A stretch of 64,000 nucleotides of DNA from CAYTEO01 sp964436825 (GCA_964436825.1 CAYTEO010000003.1:73337-137336), one strand, 5' to 3'; shown: positions 26,529 through 35,799, counted from the first letter of the stretch. Numbers and translations are program-made. The notes: a model not told the origin generated them from the letters alone.

Positions 26529-27184
26529 AAACGACGCTGCACATGCTGGCCACGCTGGTCGTGGTGGGAATGGTCTCCGGCGGCGCGTTGTCGCTGGTGA
26601 ACGACTGGGCCGTCCCCCTGATCGAGGCGAACCAGGCCAGGGTCCGCAACGCCGCCATCGCCTTCCTGGTACCCGGCGGCACGCCCGAGCTGGTCGTCGA
26701 CCAGGACGGTCTGACCGCCTGGCGGGTCGTCGCCGGTGACGAGCTGAAAGGCTGGGTGGTGCGCAGCCGGGGCACCGGCTTCCAGGACAGGATCGACCTG
26801 ATGTTCGCCCTGGACCCGCAGCGCAGGGAGATCCTGGGCCTGAAGGTGATCGACGACGCGGAGACGCCGGGCCTGGGCACCTGGATCCGGCTGCGGCCGG
26901 AACTCGAGGCGGCCCTGGCCGCGCGGGCGGACCGCAACCTCGGCCCGGCGGCAGAGGATCCCAAGAACTTCCCGCTGCAGTTCTTCGGGTGGGGCGACGG
27001 CCGCCACCTCTCCGCCGCCGGGGACCTGAAGGTGGTCAAGGGCAGGCGACGCGGCGAGCTGGGTCCCACCGAGGTGCAGGCCATCACCGCGGCCACCATC
27101 AGCTCGCGGGCCGTCGTCGACATCGTCAACGGCGCCGTGTCCAGGCTGGACGCCATCCTCGCGGCAAAGGGAGAAACGTCGTGA
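26525..27184 (+). CDS. rnfG: RnfG, FMN-binding subunit of the Rnf complex
   Basis: 219 residues: one N-terminal membrane helix (about 7-28) and a periplasmic FMN-binding domain. The covalent flavin attachment site is in EVQAITAATISSRAV, with Thr191 the expected phosphoester-linked residue. DDAETPGLGTWI is the conserved NqrC/RnfG motif. ApbE, which attaches this flavin, is encoded in the same operon. ATG start overlapping the rnfD stop (ATGA); the stop overlaps the rnfE GTG. Confidence 0.94.
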   Translation: MKTTLHMLATLVVVGMVSGGALSLVNDWAVPLIEANQARVRNAAIAFLVPGGTPELVVDQDGLTAWRVVAGDELKGWVVRSRGTGFQDRIDLMFALDPQRREILGLKVIDDAETPGLGTWIRLRPELEAALAARADRNLGPAAEDPKNFPLQFFGWGDGRHLSAAGDLKVVKGRRRGELGPTEVQAITAATISSRAVVDIVNGAVSRLDAILAAKGETS

Positions 27185-27834
27185 GCAAGCAGGAGAGCAT
27201 CCGCAGCGAGTTCGTCAAGGGGCTCTGGGACCAGAACCCGGTCCTGCGCCAGCTCCTCGGTCTCTGCCCCACGCTGGCCGTGACCACGTCCGCCCCCAAC
27301 GGCATGGGGATGGGCCTGGCCACCACGTTCGTGCTGGTCTGCGCCAGCCTGCTCATCTCGCTGGTGCGCAAGCTCATTCCCAACCAGGTGCGCATCGCCA
27401 GCTTCATCGTGGTGATCGCGACCTTCGTGACCATCGTCGATCTGGTGATGAAGGCCCGGTTCCCGGCCATGTCCAAGAGCCTGGGGGCGTTCATCCCGCT
27501 CATCGTCGTGAACTGCGTGATCCTGGGCCGGCAGGAGGCGTTCGCCTCCAAGCACGGTCCGTTCCGTTCGGTCGTCGACGCCCTCGGCATGGGACTGGGT
27601 TTCACGGCCTCCCTGACCGTCCTCGGCAGCGTGCGCGAGCTGCTGGGCAACGGCACGGTCTTCGGGGCCGCGCTCATGCCGGCGTCCTTCGAGCCCTGGA
27701 TCGTGATGATCCTGCCCGCGGGCGCCTTCCTGACCCTGGGATTGATCCTGGGCGTGGTCAACACCATCACCCTCAGGCGCGAACAGGCGGAGCTGGCGGC
27801 CCGCCGCGCCGCTCCGCTGCGGGAGGAGGCGTGA
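27181..27834 (+). CDS. rnfE: RnfE, membrane subunit of the Rnf complex
   Basis: 217 residues, six predicted helices. It shows the RnfE/NqrD pattern GLWDQNPVLRQLLGLCPTLAVT with the conserved Cys near the membrane surface, and LGAFIPLIVVNCVILGRQEAFAS. RnfE and RnfA form the inverted pair thought to hold an iron-sulfur centre in the membrane. GTG start at 27181 overlapping the rnfG stop by four bases. Confidence 0.94.
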   Translation: MSKQESIRSEFVKGLWDQNPVLRQLLGLCPTLAVTTSAPNGMGMGLATTFVLVCASLLISLVRKLIPNQVRIASFIVVIATFVTIVDLVMKARFPAMSKSLGAFIPLIVVNCVILGRQEAFASKHGPFRSVVDALGMGLGFTASLTVLGSVRELLGNGTVFGAALMPASFEPWIVMILPAGAFLTLGLILGVVNTITLRREQAELAARRAAPLREEA

Positions 27835-27836
27835 CC

Positions 27837-28412
27837 ATGGAGCTCATCGGCATCTTCATCACCGCCGCCCTGATCAACAACTTCGTGCTGAGCCAGTTCC
27901 TGGGCATCTGTCCCTTCGTCGGCGTCTCCGGCAAGCTCAGCTCGGCCACCAGCATGGGCATGGCCACCACCTTCGTGATGGCCATGGCCGCCATGGTGAC
28001 CTACCTGATCCAGCACCACATCCTGGAGCCCCTGGGCCTCGGCTACCTGCAGACCGTGGCCTTCATCCTGGTGATCGCCTCCCTGGTGCAGTTCGTGGAG
28101 ATGGTCATCAAGAAGGTGAGCAAGCCCCTGTACCGCGCCCTGGGCATCTTCCTGCCCCTGATCACCACCAACTGCGCCATCATGGGCCTGTGCCTCTTCT
28201 CGGTGATGAAGGGCTACTCCTTCGCCCAGGCCCTGGTCTTCGCCCTGGGGGCGGGCTCCGGCTTCACGCTCGCGCTCGTCCTGATGGCCGGCATCCGCGA
28301 GGAGCTGGAGCTGGCCGACGTACCCGCCGCCCTGCGGGGTGCGGGCATCACGATGATCGTCGCCGGGATCCTGGCCCTCGGGTTCATGGGGTTCGCCGGC
28401 ATGAAGTTCTGA
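27837..28412 (+). CDS. rnfA: RnfA, membrane subunit of the Rnf complex
   Basis: 191 residues, six helices. INNFVLSQFLGICPFVGVS and IFLPLITTNCAIMGLCLF are diagnostic of RnfA/NqrE, with the conserved Cys in each half. I chose the ATG at 27837, nine bases after GGAGG and matching the family N-terminus. A GTG at 27831 overlapping the rnfE stop would add two residues and cannot be excluded. Confidence 0.95.
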   Translation: MELIGIFITAALINNFVLSQFLGICPFVGVSGKLSSATSMGMATTFVMAMAAMVTYLIQHHILEPLGLGYLQTVAFILVIASLVQFVEMVIKKVSKPLYRALGIFLPLITTNCAIMGLCLFSVMKGYSFAQALVFALGAGSGFTLALVLMAGIREELELADVPAALRGAGITMIVAGILALGFMGFAGMKF

Positions 28413-28461
28413 CACGCCGGCCCCGGCCTGGCGCGCAGGGAAGAGCAAAGGAGAACAAGCG

Positions 28462-29193
28462 ATGATCGACCGGCGATCCTTCCTCAAGACGGTGCTGCTC
28501 GGCGGCGTGGCCTTCGGGACCGGCCTGGCACTGGGCCGCGTCGGAGCGCACCACGCCGGCCCCCGCCTGCTGCTGCACGGGTTCGTGCCGGCCGACGAGA
28601 ACCTGGTACGGGAGACGCTGCGGGCCTTCCTGGGCCTGGACGACGGCCGTCTGCCCGTGCCCGTCGTGGATGCGCCCGACGGCTGGCGGCCGCAGCTGGC
28701 GCGCATGCTGCGCGACGCCGCGCCCCGCTACACGCACGACCACCGCCGCCTGCTGGCGATCCGGGTCTCGCCGCTGGACCACCCGCTGCCCGCGGACCTC
28801 CTGCTGCAGATGGACGGTCGCGTGCTCGATCCGGACCGGGCCCCCGCCCGGCGGCTGGTGGCCCTGCGCGAGCGGTTGCTGGGACGGCGGGCCGCCGTCG
28901 CGGTCAGCTGCCGCCTGGAGGACCGCCCCGACCCGCTGGCCGGCGGGCGCGTGCTGGTCATCGAGACGGAGAACGGACTGCAGGACCGCATCCCCCTCGA
29001 CGGGCGGCGGCGTCTCCTGGAGCTGCGCGGTCCCGCGGGGCTGACCCGGGTGGAAACCACCGCGGACGGCGCCCGCGTGGCCGGGTCCTGCTGCCGTCAC
29101 GCCACCTGCCGCCTGCAGGGCGACGTATCGCTGCCCGGCGAGCTGATCGCCTGCGCGCCGAACCGCCTCGTCCTGCACGTGGAGACGGCCTAG
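28462..29193 (+). CDS. Exported NusG domain II-like protein in the Rnf operon
   Basis: 243 residues. The N-terminus DRRSFLKTVLLGG resembles a twin-arginine signal or anchor. The middle (about 40-165) is Arg-rich and unrecognised. The last 75 residues end in SCCRHATCRLQGD..ELIACAPNRLVLHVE, which matches the NusG_II-type domain found beside rnf/nqr and apbE genes in Firmicutes (conserved Cys, His and CxPN). The spacing of Cys and His could bind a metal or cofactor. Its place between rnfA and apbE suggests a role in assembling or modifying the Rnf complex at the outer face. Function unproven. Confidence 0.7.
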   Translation: MIDRRSFLKTVLLGGVAFGTGLALGRVGAHHAGPRLLLHGFVPADENLVRETLRAFLGLDDGRLPVPVVDAPDGWRPQLARMLRDAAPRYTHDHRRLLAIRVSPLDHPLPADLLLQMDGRVLDPDRAPARRLVALRERLLGRRAAVAVSCRLEDRPDPLAGGRVLVIETENGLQDRIPLDGRRRLLELRGPAGLTRVETTADGARVAGSCCRHATCRLQGDVSLPGELIACAPNRLVLHVETA

Positions 29194-29200
29194 GAACGCC

Positions 29201-30217
29201 ATGGAACGGACAGGCCAGGACAACGGCAAACGTCGCCACCGGTCGCGGTCCGGGCTGCCGGTGGCGCTGGTCTGCCTGCTGGCCGGGTACCTCCTGGCCA
29301 GCCGCCCGGCACCCCCCGGTGAACCGGAACTGCTGCGCCTGACGCGTCCGGCCATGGGCACGCTCGTGGAGATCGTGGTGCCCGCCCCGCGCGACGAGGC
29401 CCGTCGCTCCCGCGTGCTGGAGGCCATGCGGGACGGCCTGGCCGAGATCGCGCGCCTGGACTCCCTGTTCTCCACGCGACTGCCCCCGCCGGTGCAGACC
29501 CCGCCCGCGGAGCGCGCCAGGGAACGGTCGGACCTGCTGGAGCTCGGCCTGGCGGTGATGCGCGAGAGCGGAGGGGCCTTCGACCCGCGCCTGCGCCCCC
29601 TGATCGATCTGTGGGGATTCGACGGGGATGCGCCCGCCGTACCCGATCCCGACACCCTGCGGGCGGCCGTGGCCCGGCTGCAGGCACTCGGGGCCCCGCG
29701 CAGCGTGGGGGACCTGGCGGCCGCGGCCGACCTGCTCCACTTCGGCGCCTGGGCCAAGGGCTACGCCGTGGACAGGGCGACAGCCGTCCTCCGGAGCCGC
29801 GGCGTGACCGCCGCCCTGGTCAACGCCGGCGGCGAGATCCGCTGCTACGGCCGCGACTGGACCGTGGGCGTGCAGCACCCGCGCCTGCCCGGCGCCCTCG
29901 TGGCTTCGCTGCACCCGGGCACCGCCGCCGTGGCCACCAGCGGCGACTACGAGCGGTTCTTCGCGCAGGACGGCATCCGTTACCACCACCTGCTCGACCC
30001 GCGCACGGGCATGCCCGCTCGCGGCTGCCGGAGCGTCACCGTGCTGGCCGGCTCCTGCGCGCGCGCCGACGCCCTGGCCACGGCCGTGTTCGTGCTGGGA
30101 CCGCGGGAAGGCCTGGCGCTCGTGGAACGCCTGCCGGGCGTCGAGTGCCTGATCGTCGACACCGCCGGGAACCGCCGCGACAGTTCCGGAATGGCTGCGT
30201 ACCTGACCGCCGAATGA
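29201..30217 (+). CDS. apbE: ApbE, FAD:protein FMN transferase
   Basis: 338 residues: an N-terminal membrane anchor/signal (about 15-30), then the ApbE domain. ApbE transfers FMN from FAD to Thr/Ser of RnfG and RnfD in a Mg2+-dependent reaction outside the cytoplasm. Visible motifs are RPAMGTLVEI, LDSLFST, SGGAFDPRLRPL, WAKGYAVDRA (FAD site), NAGGEIRCYG and YHHLLDPRTGMPA, plus the metal-binding SCARADALATAVFVLG. It lies seven bases after the NusG-II gene, and its targets are encoded in the same operon. Confidence 0.94.
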   Translation: MERTGQDNGKRRHRSRSGLPVALVCLLAGYLLASRPAPPGEPELLRLTRPAMGTLVEIVVPAPRDEARRSRVLEAMRDGLAEIARLDSLFSTRLPPPVQTPPAERARERSDLLELGLAVMRESGGAFDPRLRPLIDLWGFDGDAPAVPDPDTLRAAVARLQALGAPRSVGDLAAAADLLHFGAWAKGYAVDRATAVLRSRGVTAALVNAGGEIRCYGRDWTVGVQHPRLPGALVASLHPGTAAVATSGDYERFFAQDGIRYHHLLDPRTGMPARGCRSVTVLAGSCARADALATAVFVLGPREGLALVERLPGVECLIVDTAGNRRDSSGMAAYLTAE

Positions 30218-30242
30218 CCGGACAACGAGGAAGGACGACATC

Positions 30243-31097
30243 ATGCTCGAGATCACGGCCCCGCTGATGACCATGGGAGGGCTGGGCGCCTTCTTCGCCG
30301 CGGCCCTCGCCGTGGCCGACAAGAAGCTGCGCGTCGAGGAGGATCCCCGCATCGGCCTGGTGGCGGACTCCCTGCCGGGAGCCAACTGCGGCGCCTGCGG
30401 CTTCGCCGGCTGCAACGCCTACGCCGAGGCCGTCGTGACCGGAAACGCCCCGCTCACCGGCTGTCCCGTGGGCGGCCAGGCCACCATCGACGCCATCGCG
30501 TCGATCATGGGTGTGGAGGCCGGCACCGCCGTCAGGCGGATTGCGCGCTTGATGTGCCGCGGCGGCAACGGCGTCGCCAGGGAGAAGGCCCGCTATCTCG
30601 GCCCCTCCGGCTGCTCCGTGCAGGACATCGTCTCCGGTGGCGCGAAGGCCTGCCGCTGGGGCTGCCTGGGCGGGGGCGACTGCGTGGAGGCCTGCGGCTT
30701 CGGCGCCCTCGAGATGGGACCCGACGGCTTGCCGGTGGTCCACGAGCAGCTGTGCACCGGCTGCGGCGCCTGTGTCGACGCCTGCCCGCGCGGCCTGTTC
30801 GAGCTGCATCCCGTCGATCGCCAGTTCTTCGTCTTCTGCAAGAACCACGACGATCCCAGGACCGCACGCGAGGTCTGCGAGGCGGCCTGCATCGGTTGCG
30901 GGTTGTGCGCCCGCAAGAGCAACGGCGCCATCACCATGGACGACGGCCTGCCCGTCATCGACTACGACGCGCTGGATCCCGACATCGTCCCCGTCGAGAA
31001 GTGCAGGACGGGAGCCATCGGCTGGCTGCACCCTGAGTCGCGCGCCACGGTGGACGCGGCCGAGACGATGCCCGATCGTCATGGAGTCTGCGCCTGA
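30243..31097 (+). CDS. rnfB: RnfB, polyferredoxin subunit of the Rnf complex
   Basis: 284 residues. One N-terminal helix is followed by the Fer4_21-type motif NCGACGFAGCNAYAEAV..GCPVGG, then CRWGCLGGGDCVEACGF, CTGCGACVDACP and CIGCGLCARK clusters binding several [4Fe-4S] centres. It accepts electrons from reduced ferredoxin and passes them into the membrane part. It is last of the Rnf subunits here and separated from rnfA by the NusG-II and apbE genes. The C-terminal VEKCRTGAIGW also occurs in long RnfB proteins of anaerobes. Confidence 0.93.
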   Translation: MLEITAPLMTMGGLGAFFAAALAVADKKLRVEEDPRIGLVADSLPGANCGACGFAGCNAYAEAVVTGNAPLTGCPVGGQATIDAIASIMGVEAGTAVRRIARLMCRGGNGVAREKARYLGPSGCSVQDIVSGGAKACRWGCLGGGDCVEACGFGALEMGPDGLPVVHEQLCTGCGACVDACPRGLFELHPVDRQFFVFCKNHDDPRTAREVCEAACIGCGLCARKSNGAITMDDGLPVIDYDALDPDIVPVEKCRTGAIGWLHPESRATVDAAETMPDRHGVCA

Positions 31098-31173
31098 TCC
31101 TGGGAACCGCTGGCCGGGGGGCTCGCTGCGCGAGGCACGGGGCAAGCCGCCCCCGCTCGACCGGGAGGTGACC

Positions 31174-31671
31174 ATGAAGCCCGAGCGACAAGGGGAGATC
31201 CTGCAGGAGGAAGGGATCGTCCTGTCCGTCACACCGGCCACGGCCGGCGGTCCCGCGACCGCGCGGATCATGCTGCAGGCAGGCGACCACTGCGACGGTT
31301 GTCCCGCCTGTGCCGTCTGCCGGCCGGGACAGCAGGGAGGCCGCCTCCTGGAGGTCGTCGACCCCGTGGGCGTGGGCGTGGGAGACCGGGTGCGCGTGAC
31401 CATCCGCGGTACCGAGATCCTCAGGGCGTCGCTGCTGCTCTACGGACTGCCCCTGCTGCTGCTTGTGCTGGGCGTGGGGGCGGGCCAGCGTCTCTGGTCC
31501 GCGGCACACGCGCTGCGCGACCTCTGGTCGTTCCTGCTGGGCGTCGGCCTCGCCGGCGCCGCCCTGCCGCTGGTCCGATACCTGTCCCGGCGCGACGGTG
31601 CGGTCGGACGGGAGCTGATGCAGCCGGTGATCACGCACGTGGTCTCGCGCGGCACCGGCGGTCGGACCTGA
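31174..31671 (+). CDS. rseC: RseC/SoxR-reducing system-like membrane protein
   Basis: 165 residues. The N-terminal domain has four cysteines (CDGCPACAVC, about residues 39-48), followed by two predicted helices (about 80-100 and 108-128). This is the RseC_MucC layout, a family that works with Rnf-type (Rsx) complexes to keep SoxR reduced in Escherichia coli. The ATG at 31174 has a strong GGGAGGTGACC site. It is 76 bases downstream of rnfB, so probably part of the same unit. No SoxR gene is in the window. Confidence 0.85.
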   Translation: MKPERQGEILQEEGIVLSVTPATAGGPATARIMLQAGDHCDGCPACAVCRPGQQGGRLLEVVDPVGVGVGDRVRVTIRGTEILRASLLLYGLPLLLLVLGVGAGQRLWSAAHALRDLWSFLLGVGLAGAALPLVRYLSRRDGAVGRELMQPVITHVVSRGTGGRT

Positions 31672-31757
31672 CGGCTGCCGGACCGTGTCGTCACGGCTGC
31701 ACTCCCGCCTGCGGGTCCCTTCTGCCCCTGCCGCCCGGGCCGTTCACGGCCGCCGGG

Positions 31758-31785
31758 TTGACATCCCCGTGCATGATCTTAGCTT
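31758..31785 (+). promoter_or_regulatory. Promoter for the NifU-like gene
   Basis: TTGACA (31758-31763), 16 bases, TAGCTT (31780-31785). The start point would be near 31792, about 24 bases before the ATG. This suggests the gene can be expressed separately from the Rnf operon. Confidence 0.5.
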
Positions 31786-31815
31786 CTGCTGGTACACACA
31801 ACCGGAGGAAACCGT

Positions 31816-32040
31816 ATGGATCTGGAGCAGAAGATTCGCGAGGTCCTTGAGAGCGTCCGCCCCGCCCTGCAGGCCGACGGCGGGGACGTCGAGTTCATCG
31901 ACTACAACGACGGGATCGTCACCGTCCGGCTCAAGGGGGCCTGCGGGAGCTGCCCCATGTCGACGATGACGCTCAAGAACGGGATCGAGGCGCGCCTGCG
32001 CCAGGAGATCCCGGAGATCCGCGCCGTCGAGCAGCTCTGA
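31816..32040 (+). CDS. NifU C-terminal-like iron-sulfur scaffold protein
   Basis: 74 residues, a stand-alone NifU C-terminal (Nfu) domain. The ADGGDVEFIDY segment and the CxxC in GACGSCPMSTMTL identify it. Nfu proteins carry or transfer [4Fe-4S] clusters through the CxxC cysteines of a dimer. GGAGG lies seven bases before the ATG. Lying after the cluster-rich Rnf genes, it may help mature them. It ends one base from the convergent membrane-protein gene. Confidence 0.93.
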   Translation: MDLEQKIREVLESVRPALQADGGDVEFIDYNDGIVTVRLKGACGSCPMSTMTLKNGIEARLRQEIPEIRAVEQL

Positions 32041-32041
32041 C

Positions 32042-33784
32042 TCACCCGGAGGTGCGGGTCCTCGTGCCCGCGCCTCCGGTCCCCCCTGCCGGTGCCGGCC
32101 CCCAGATCAACCACTCCCCCTCCCGTCGCGACGGCCAGTCCAGCTCCTGGAGCCACGCCTGCCACCAGGGGATGGTCCGTCCGGAGGCGGTCAGGGGCGG
32201 TGTGACGATCTCGCTGATCCCCAGTTCCCCCATCACACGTGGCAGCACCTCCGCCGCCGGCAGCGTATCGGCGCGAGCGCCCGCCAGCAGGCGGCGCAGA
32301 CGGCGGGTCGGCGGGGGGACGCGGCCGCTGACTCCCCCGGTCACGGGGCGACCGAGCTGCTCGGCCGCCAGCCACCAGGTCGCCTCGGCGACATCCTCGT
32401 GCTCCTCCGCGTCCACCGCCGGCAGCGACAGCAACGGCCTGGTCAGGTCCGGAGCCGGCGTGTCCCGGACCGGGAAGGCCGGTACCCGGACGGCCGGGAT
32501 CCCCATGGGCACCCCCTCGAGAGCCAGCAGGAGGGCCAGCAGCGCGGCGGCGCCGCGCAACCGGGGACGCCGGGAGAGGGCCAGCCGTTCCCAGGCCACG
32601 GCCGCCCACCAGGCCAGCGCCACGCTCAGCGGCCAGGCGAACCGGCAGACGGCCCGGTAGGCGCGCAGCGGCGGGACGTGGTGCCACAGCCAGCCCCAGG
32701 GCAGCGTCACCCGCGCCCCGCTCCCCGGCACGGCCGCCGAGTCGCCGAAGGCGAGGATCAGCCCGGCCACTCCCGCCACCAGCAACCCGTCTCCCAGACG
32801 GCGGTGCCGCACCGGCAGGTCGCGGCGCAGCGACAGCCCCGCCAGCGCCAGCGCCAGGACGAGCCAGCCCGGGTGCAGGACATGGCGCGTGGCGCCGCGG
32901 CTCCTGTCCGGGTCCCGCGCTCCCCTCCCGAGCCAGTCCGCCGGTCGTGCGCGATAGGGACCGGCGTCGAGCAGGTCCTTCAGGTCGGCGCTGTACCAGC
33001 GGACCTCGCGCAGGGAACGCGCGAACTGGTCGTTCCGCCGGGCGGCGGCGGTGTACGGTCTCGCCTGCCAGGCCACCAGGGAGACGGCCGCGGCGGCCAC
33101 CAGCAGCAGGGCGACGCCACGCCGTCCGCGCAGCAGGGAGAGGAAGTCGCGGCCGGCGACGACCAGGACACCGGCCAGCAGCAGCGCCCCGTTGACCAGC
33201 CCGTACCAGCCCATGGCGGGCTGGAGGGCCCACAGCAGCAGACCGGCGGCCAGCCAGCGGCGGCGCCGGCGACGGATCCCCAGTGCCGTGGCCGCCGCCG
33301 CCAGCAGGACCAGCGGCGGTGGCAGCTGGTTCAGGTGCCCGAGCTGGCTCGTCGTGTACGGGGCCGCCAGGACGGCCAGCCCCATCAGGCCGGCACCGGG
33401 CGATCGGCCGCCTGCCGCCCGCCAGAGCAGCCCGGCGGCACCGGCGGCCAGCAGCAGGGAGAACAGCAGGTCCAGGTCGTAGAGCAGCGCCGGCGGGGCC
33501 CCGGCCAGCAGCAGCGGGGTCACCAGGATCCCCTGTCCCAGCAGGGTGTCCATGGACCACAGGGCGTCGGTAGCCGGGAAGAAGACCGGGGCGATCCGCC
33601 AGACGTCCGGCGTCGTCCACCAGCGGGCCGTCCAGCCCAGCAGGCCCGTCTGGAAGACGGCGTCCACTCCCCCGTACGGTCCCGGCACCAGGTGCGACGG
33701 CTCCGGCCAGGCGCTGCGCAGCATCGCCGCCGCCAGGGCGACGGCCAGCAGCCAGGGCCAGAAGGCGAGCGGGCGCACCCGCAT
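32042..33784 (-). CDS. Polytopic membrane protein, possible GT-C-type glycosyltransferase
   Basis: 580 residues with about ten to twelve predicted helices and a C-terminal soluble part of about 150 residues. The order (first helix, an acidic residue-containing loop GGVDAVFQTG, many helices, periplasmic C-terminus) resembles GT-C or YfhO-type lipid-sugar transferases, but no definitive motif is present. It starts one base after the stop of the sulfatase-like gene, so the two form a pair, probably acting on envelope glycans or lipids. Function is inferred from layout and neighbour only. Confidence 0.6.
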   Translation of the reverse strand: MRVRPLAFWPWLLAVALAAAMLRSAWPEPSHLVPGPYGGVDAVFQTGLLGWTARWWTTPDVWRIAPVFFPATDALWSMDTLLGQGILVTPLLLAGAPPALLYDLDLLFSLLLAAGAAGLLWRAAGGRSPGAGLMGLAVLAAPYTTSQLGHLNQLPPPLVLLAAAATALGIRRRRRRWLAAGLLLWALQPAMGWYGLVNGALLLAGVLVVAGRDFLSLLRGRRGVALLLVAAAAVSLVAWQARPYTAAARRNDQFARSLREVRWYSADLKDLLDAGPYRARPADWLGRGARDPDRSRGATRHVLHPGWLVLALALAGLSLRRDLPVRHRRLGDGLLVAGVAGLILAFGDSAAVPGSGARVTLPWGWLWHHVPPLRAYRAVCRFAWPLSVALAWWAAVAWERLALSRRPRLRGAAALLALLLALEGVPMGIPAVRVPAFPVRDTPAPDLTRPLLSLPAVDAEEHEDVAEATWWLAAEQLGRPVTGGVSGRVPPPTRRLRRLLAGARADTLPAAEVLPRVMGELGISEIVTPPLTASGRTIPWWQAWLQELDWPSRREGEWLIWGPAPAGGTGGAGTRTRTSG

Positions 33785-33785
33785 C

Positions 33786-35771
33786 TCAGTATCCCAGGCT
33801 CCGCAGCTGGCGCTGCAGCTGCGGGTCGATCACCGTCGTGGTCGTGTCCTCACCGTCCGGCTGCAGGACAGCGGCCAGGGAGTCCCACGCCGCCAGCCGG
33901 CGGCGCGCCGCGCGCAGCAGGGGATCGACGCCGTCCGGCCGGCTGGCGAGGGGCGCCTGCGCCGCGGGATCGCTGCCCAGATCGTACCAGACGCTGTCCC
34001 CGGTCGCAGGCACCGTGATCCGCAGCCACCGCTCCAGCCGCAGGCCCAGGCGAGGCGGACCGTAGAGCATGTTCTCCATGATCGCCGGGGGGCTGGCGCC
34101 GGCCGGCCCCGCCGACGCCTCCGCCCACAGGCCCGGCCGCCCCGGCAGTCCTTCCGGAACGGGCCAGCCCAGCTCGGCGCAGAGGGAGGGCACCAGGTCC
34201 AGGGTCCGCCGGTCGGCGTCGACGGCCAGGCCGGCCCCCTCGCCGCCGGGCAGCTTCACCAGCAGGGGGATGCGGGTCACCTCCGGCAGCAGGGAGTGGC
34301 CGTGCTCGTAACCGCCATGCTCGAAGAACTCCTCCCCGTGATCGGCGGCCAGGACGACCAGGGACCGGTCCCAGCTGCCGCTCCCGCGCAGGGCATCGAA
34401 CAGGACGCCGAGCCAGGCGTCGGTGTAGGCCACCTCGCCGGCGTAGAGGGACTGCAGGGCCGTTGCCACCGAATCGGGAACGTCGGGACAGAGTTCCCGC
34501 ACGGCCGGCATCCGTCCGGCCGGGAAGCCGTCGGCCGTGAACAGGGGCGAGTCCGGCGGCGGCGGCGCGCACCAGACCGTCCCCGCGCGGCGGGCCGCCG
34601 CGGGGAAGTCGTCGGGCGTGTGGCGGCGGTACGGGACATGGGGATCCATCAGGTGGATCCAGAGGAAGCAGGGCCTGTCGCCGCGGCGACGGGCGAGCCA
34701 GCGGACGGCCTTGCCGATCTGGGCGGCGGCGTCGTCCCGGGACCATCTCTGCTGCCACCGGGCCGTCACCTCGCGCACCAGGACCGACCGGGCCGCGGGC
34801 AGGAGCCACTCGAGCTGGCGGGCGTGGTCGTAGCGGGCAAAGCCGCGGGCGAACCCGTACGACGGCGTCAGGTAGGGGTTGGCCGCGACAGCCCAGGTGT
34901 CGTAGCCGGCGCGGCGGGCCAGCTGGGCCAGCGTCGTCACCCCGTCCGGCAGGCCCCGGTAGCGGGCCACACCCAGTGTCCGCGGCGGCCAGCCGGTCAG
35001 CAGGGTCGCCATGCTCGGCAGGGTCCAGCTGCCGCTCGACCAGGCGTCGCGCAGGCGGACGGCCTCGGCGGCGAAACGGTCCAGGTTCGGTGTCGGCGGG
35101 TTGCCGGGCCCCAGCAGCCGGTCGTAGTCGGCACGCCAGGTGTCGATCGTCACGAGCACGAGATCCGGCGCCCCGGCAGGAGCCTCGCCCAGCGGGGTCC
35201 CCGCCAGGCGCTCGGCCCGCCAGGCGGAAAGCTGGGATCTCCAGCCCAGCACACCGGCCAGCAGGAGCAGCAACGCCGCCGCGGTCGCCGCGCGGGGACG
35301 ACAGCGGCCGCGGCGCCACCATTCCCGCAGGAGCCGTTCCAGCAGGAGGGTCACCCCTGTCCAGACGGCGAGCATGACCAGGCGCCGCGGCCAGGGGGAG
35401 CCCTCCCCCTCCCACCACCGCGGGCCATGTTCCCGCAGCAGGTAGGAGGCGGCCAGGGTGGCCAGGACCGCCAGGGAGGCGGCCGCCGCCAGGGCCGCCC
35501 TGGCGCCGTCGCGCCGCGCACGCAGCAGGCCGGCCGGCAGGTAGGCCGCAGCGGCGAGGCACGCCGCCGCCAGGCCGGCCGGCAGCAGGGGGGCGGTCAG
35601 CAGTGCGGCCCAGCCGCCGGCGAGCGGCGCCGTCGCGGTCCCGAACCGCAGCAGCTGCGACGCCGCCTCCAGCAGGGCGGCCGCCGCGGCCAGCAGGGCG
35701 GCCGCCAGGACTGCCCGTCCGATGCCGGGGCAGGGCCTGATCACCGCGGTCGCCTCGTCACGTTCCCTCAT
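33786..35771 (-). CDS. Membrane-anchored sulfatase-superfamily protein
   Basis: 661 residues from the ATG at 35771. About five N-terminal helices precede an alkaline phosphatase/sulfatase-fold domain (about 200-600): VLVTIDTWRADY with metal Asp210, SWTLPSMATLLTG placing Thr250 at the nucleophile position, WIHLMDPHVPY and AADHGEEFFEHG. Thr at the nucleophile site, rather than Cys or Ser for formylglycine, is typical of phosphoethanolamine/phosphoglycerol transferases, so a true sulfatase is less likely. A start at 35801 is rejected because it would lie in the -10 region. GGAGG precedes 35771. Paired with the following membrane protein. Confidence 0.8.
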   Translation of the reverse strand: MRERDEATAVIRPCPGIGRAVLAAALLAAAAALLEAASQLLRFGTATAPLAGGWAALLTAPLLPAGLAAACLAAAAYLPAGLLRARRDGARAALAAAASLAVLATLAASYLLREHGPRWWEGEGSPWPRRLVMLAVWTGVTLLLERLLREWWRRGRCRPRAATAAALLLLLAGVLGWRSQLSAWRAERLAGTPLGEAPAGAPDLVLVTIDTWRADYDRLLGPGNPPTPNLDRFAAEAVRLRDAWSSGSWTLPSMATLLTGWPPRTLGVARYRGLPDGVTTLAQLARRAGYDTWAVAANPYLTPSYGFARGFARYDHARQLEWLLPAARSVLVREVTARWQQRWSRDDAAAQIGKAVRWLARRRGDRPCFLWIHLMDPHVPYRRHTPDDFPAAARRAGTVWCAPPPPDSPLFTADGFPAGRMPAVRELCPDVPDSVATALQSLYAGEVAYTDAWLGVLFDALRGSGSWDRSLVVLAADHGEEFFEHGGYEHGHSLLPEVTRIPLLVKLPGGEGAGLAVDADRRTLDLVPSLCAELGWPVPEGLPGRPGLWAEASAGPAGASPPAIMENMLYGPPRLGLRLERWLRITVPATGDSVWYDLGSDPAAQAPLASRPDGVDPLLRAARRRLAAWDSLAAVLQPDGEDTTTTVIDPQLQRQLRSLGY

Positions 35772-35799
35772 CGCTGCCTCCATCCCGGGGGTGTCACCC

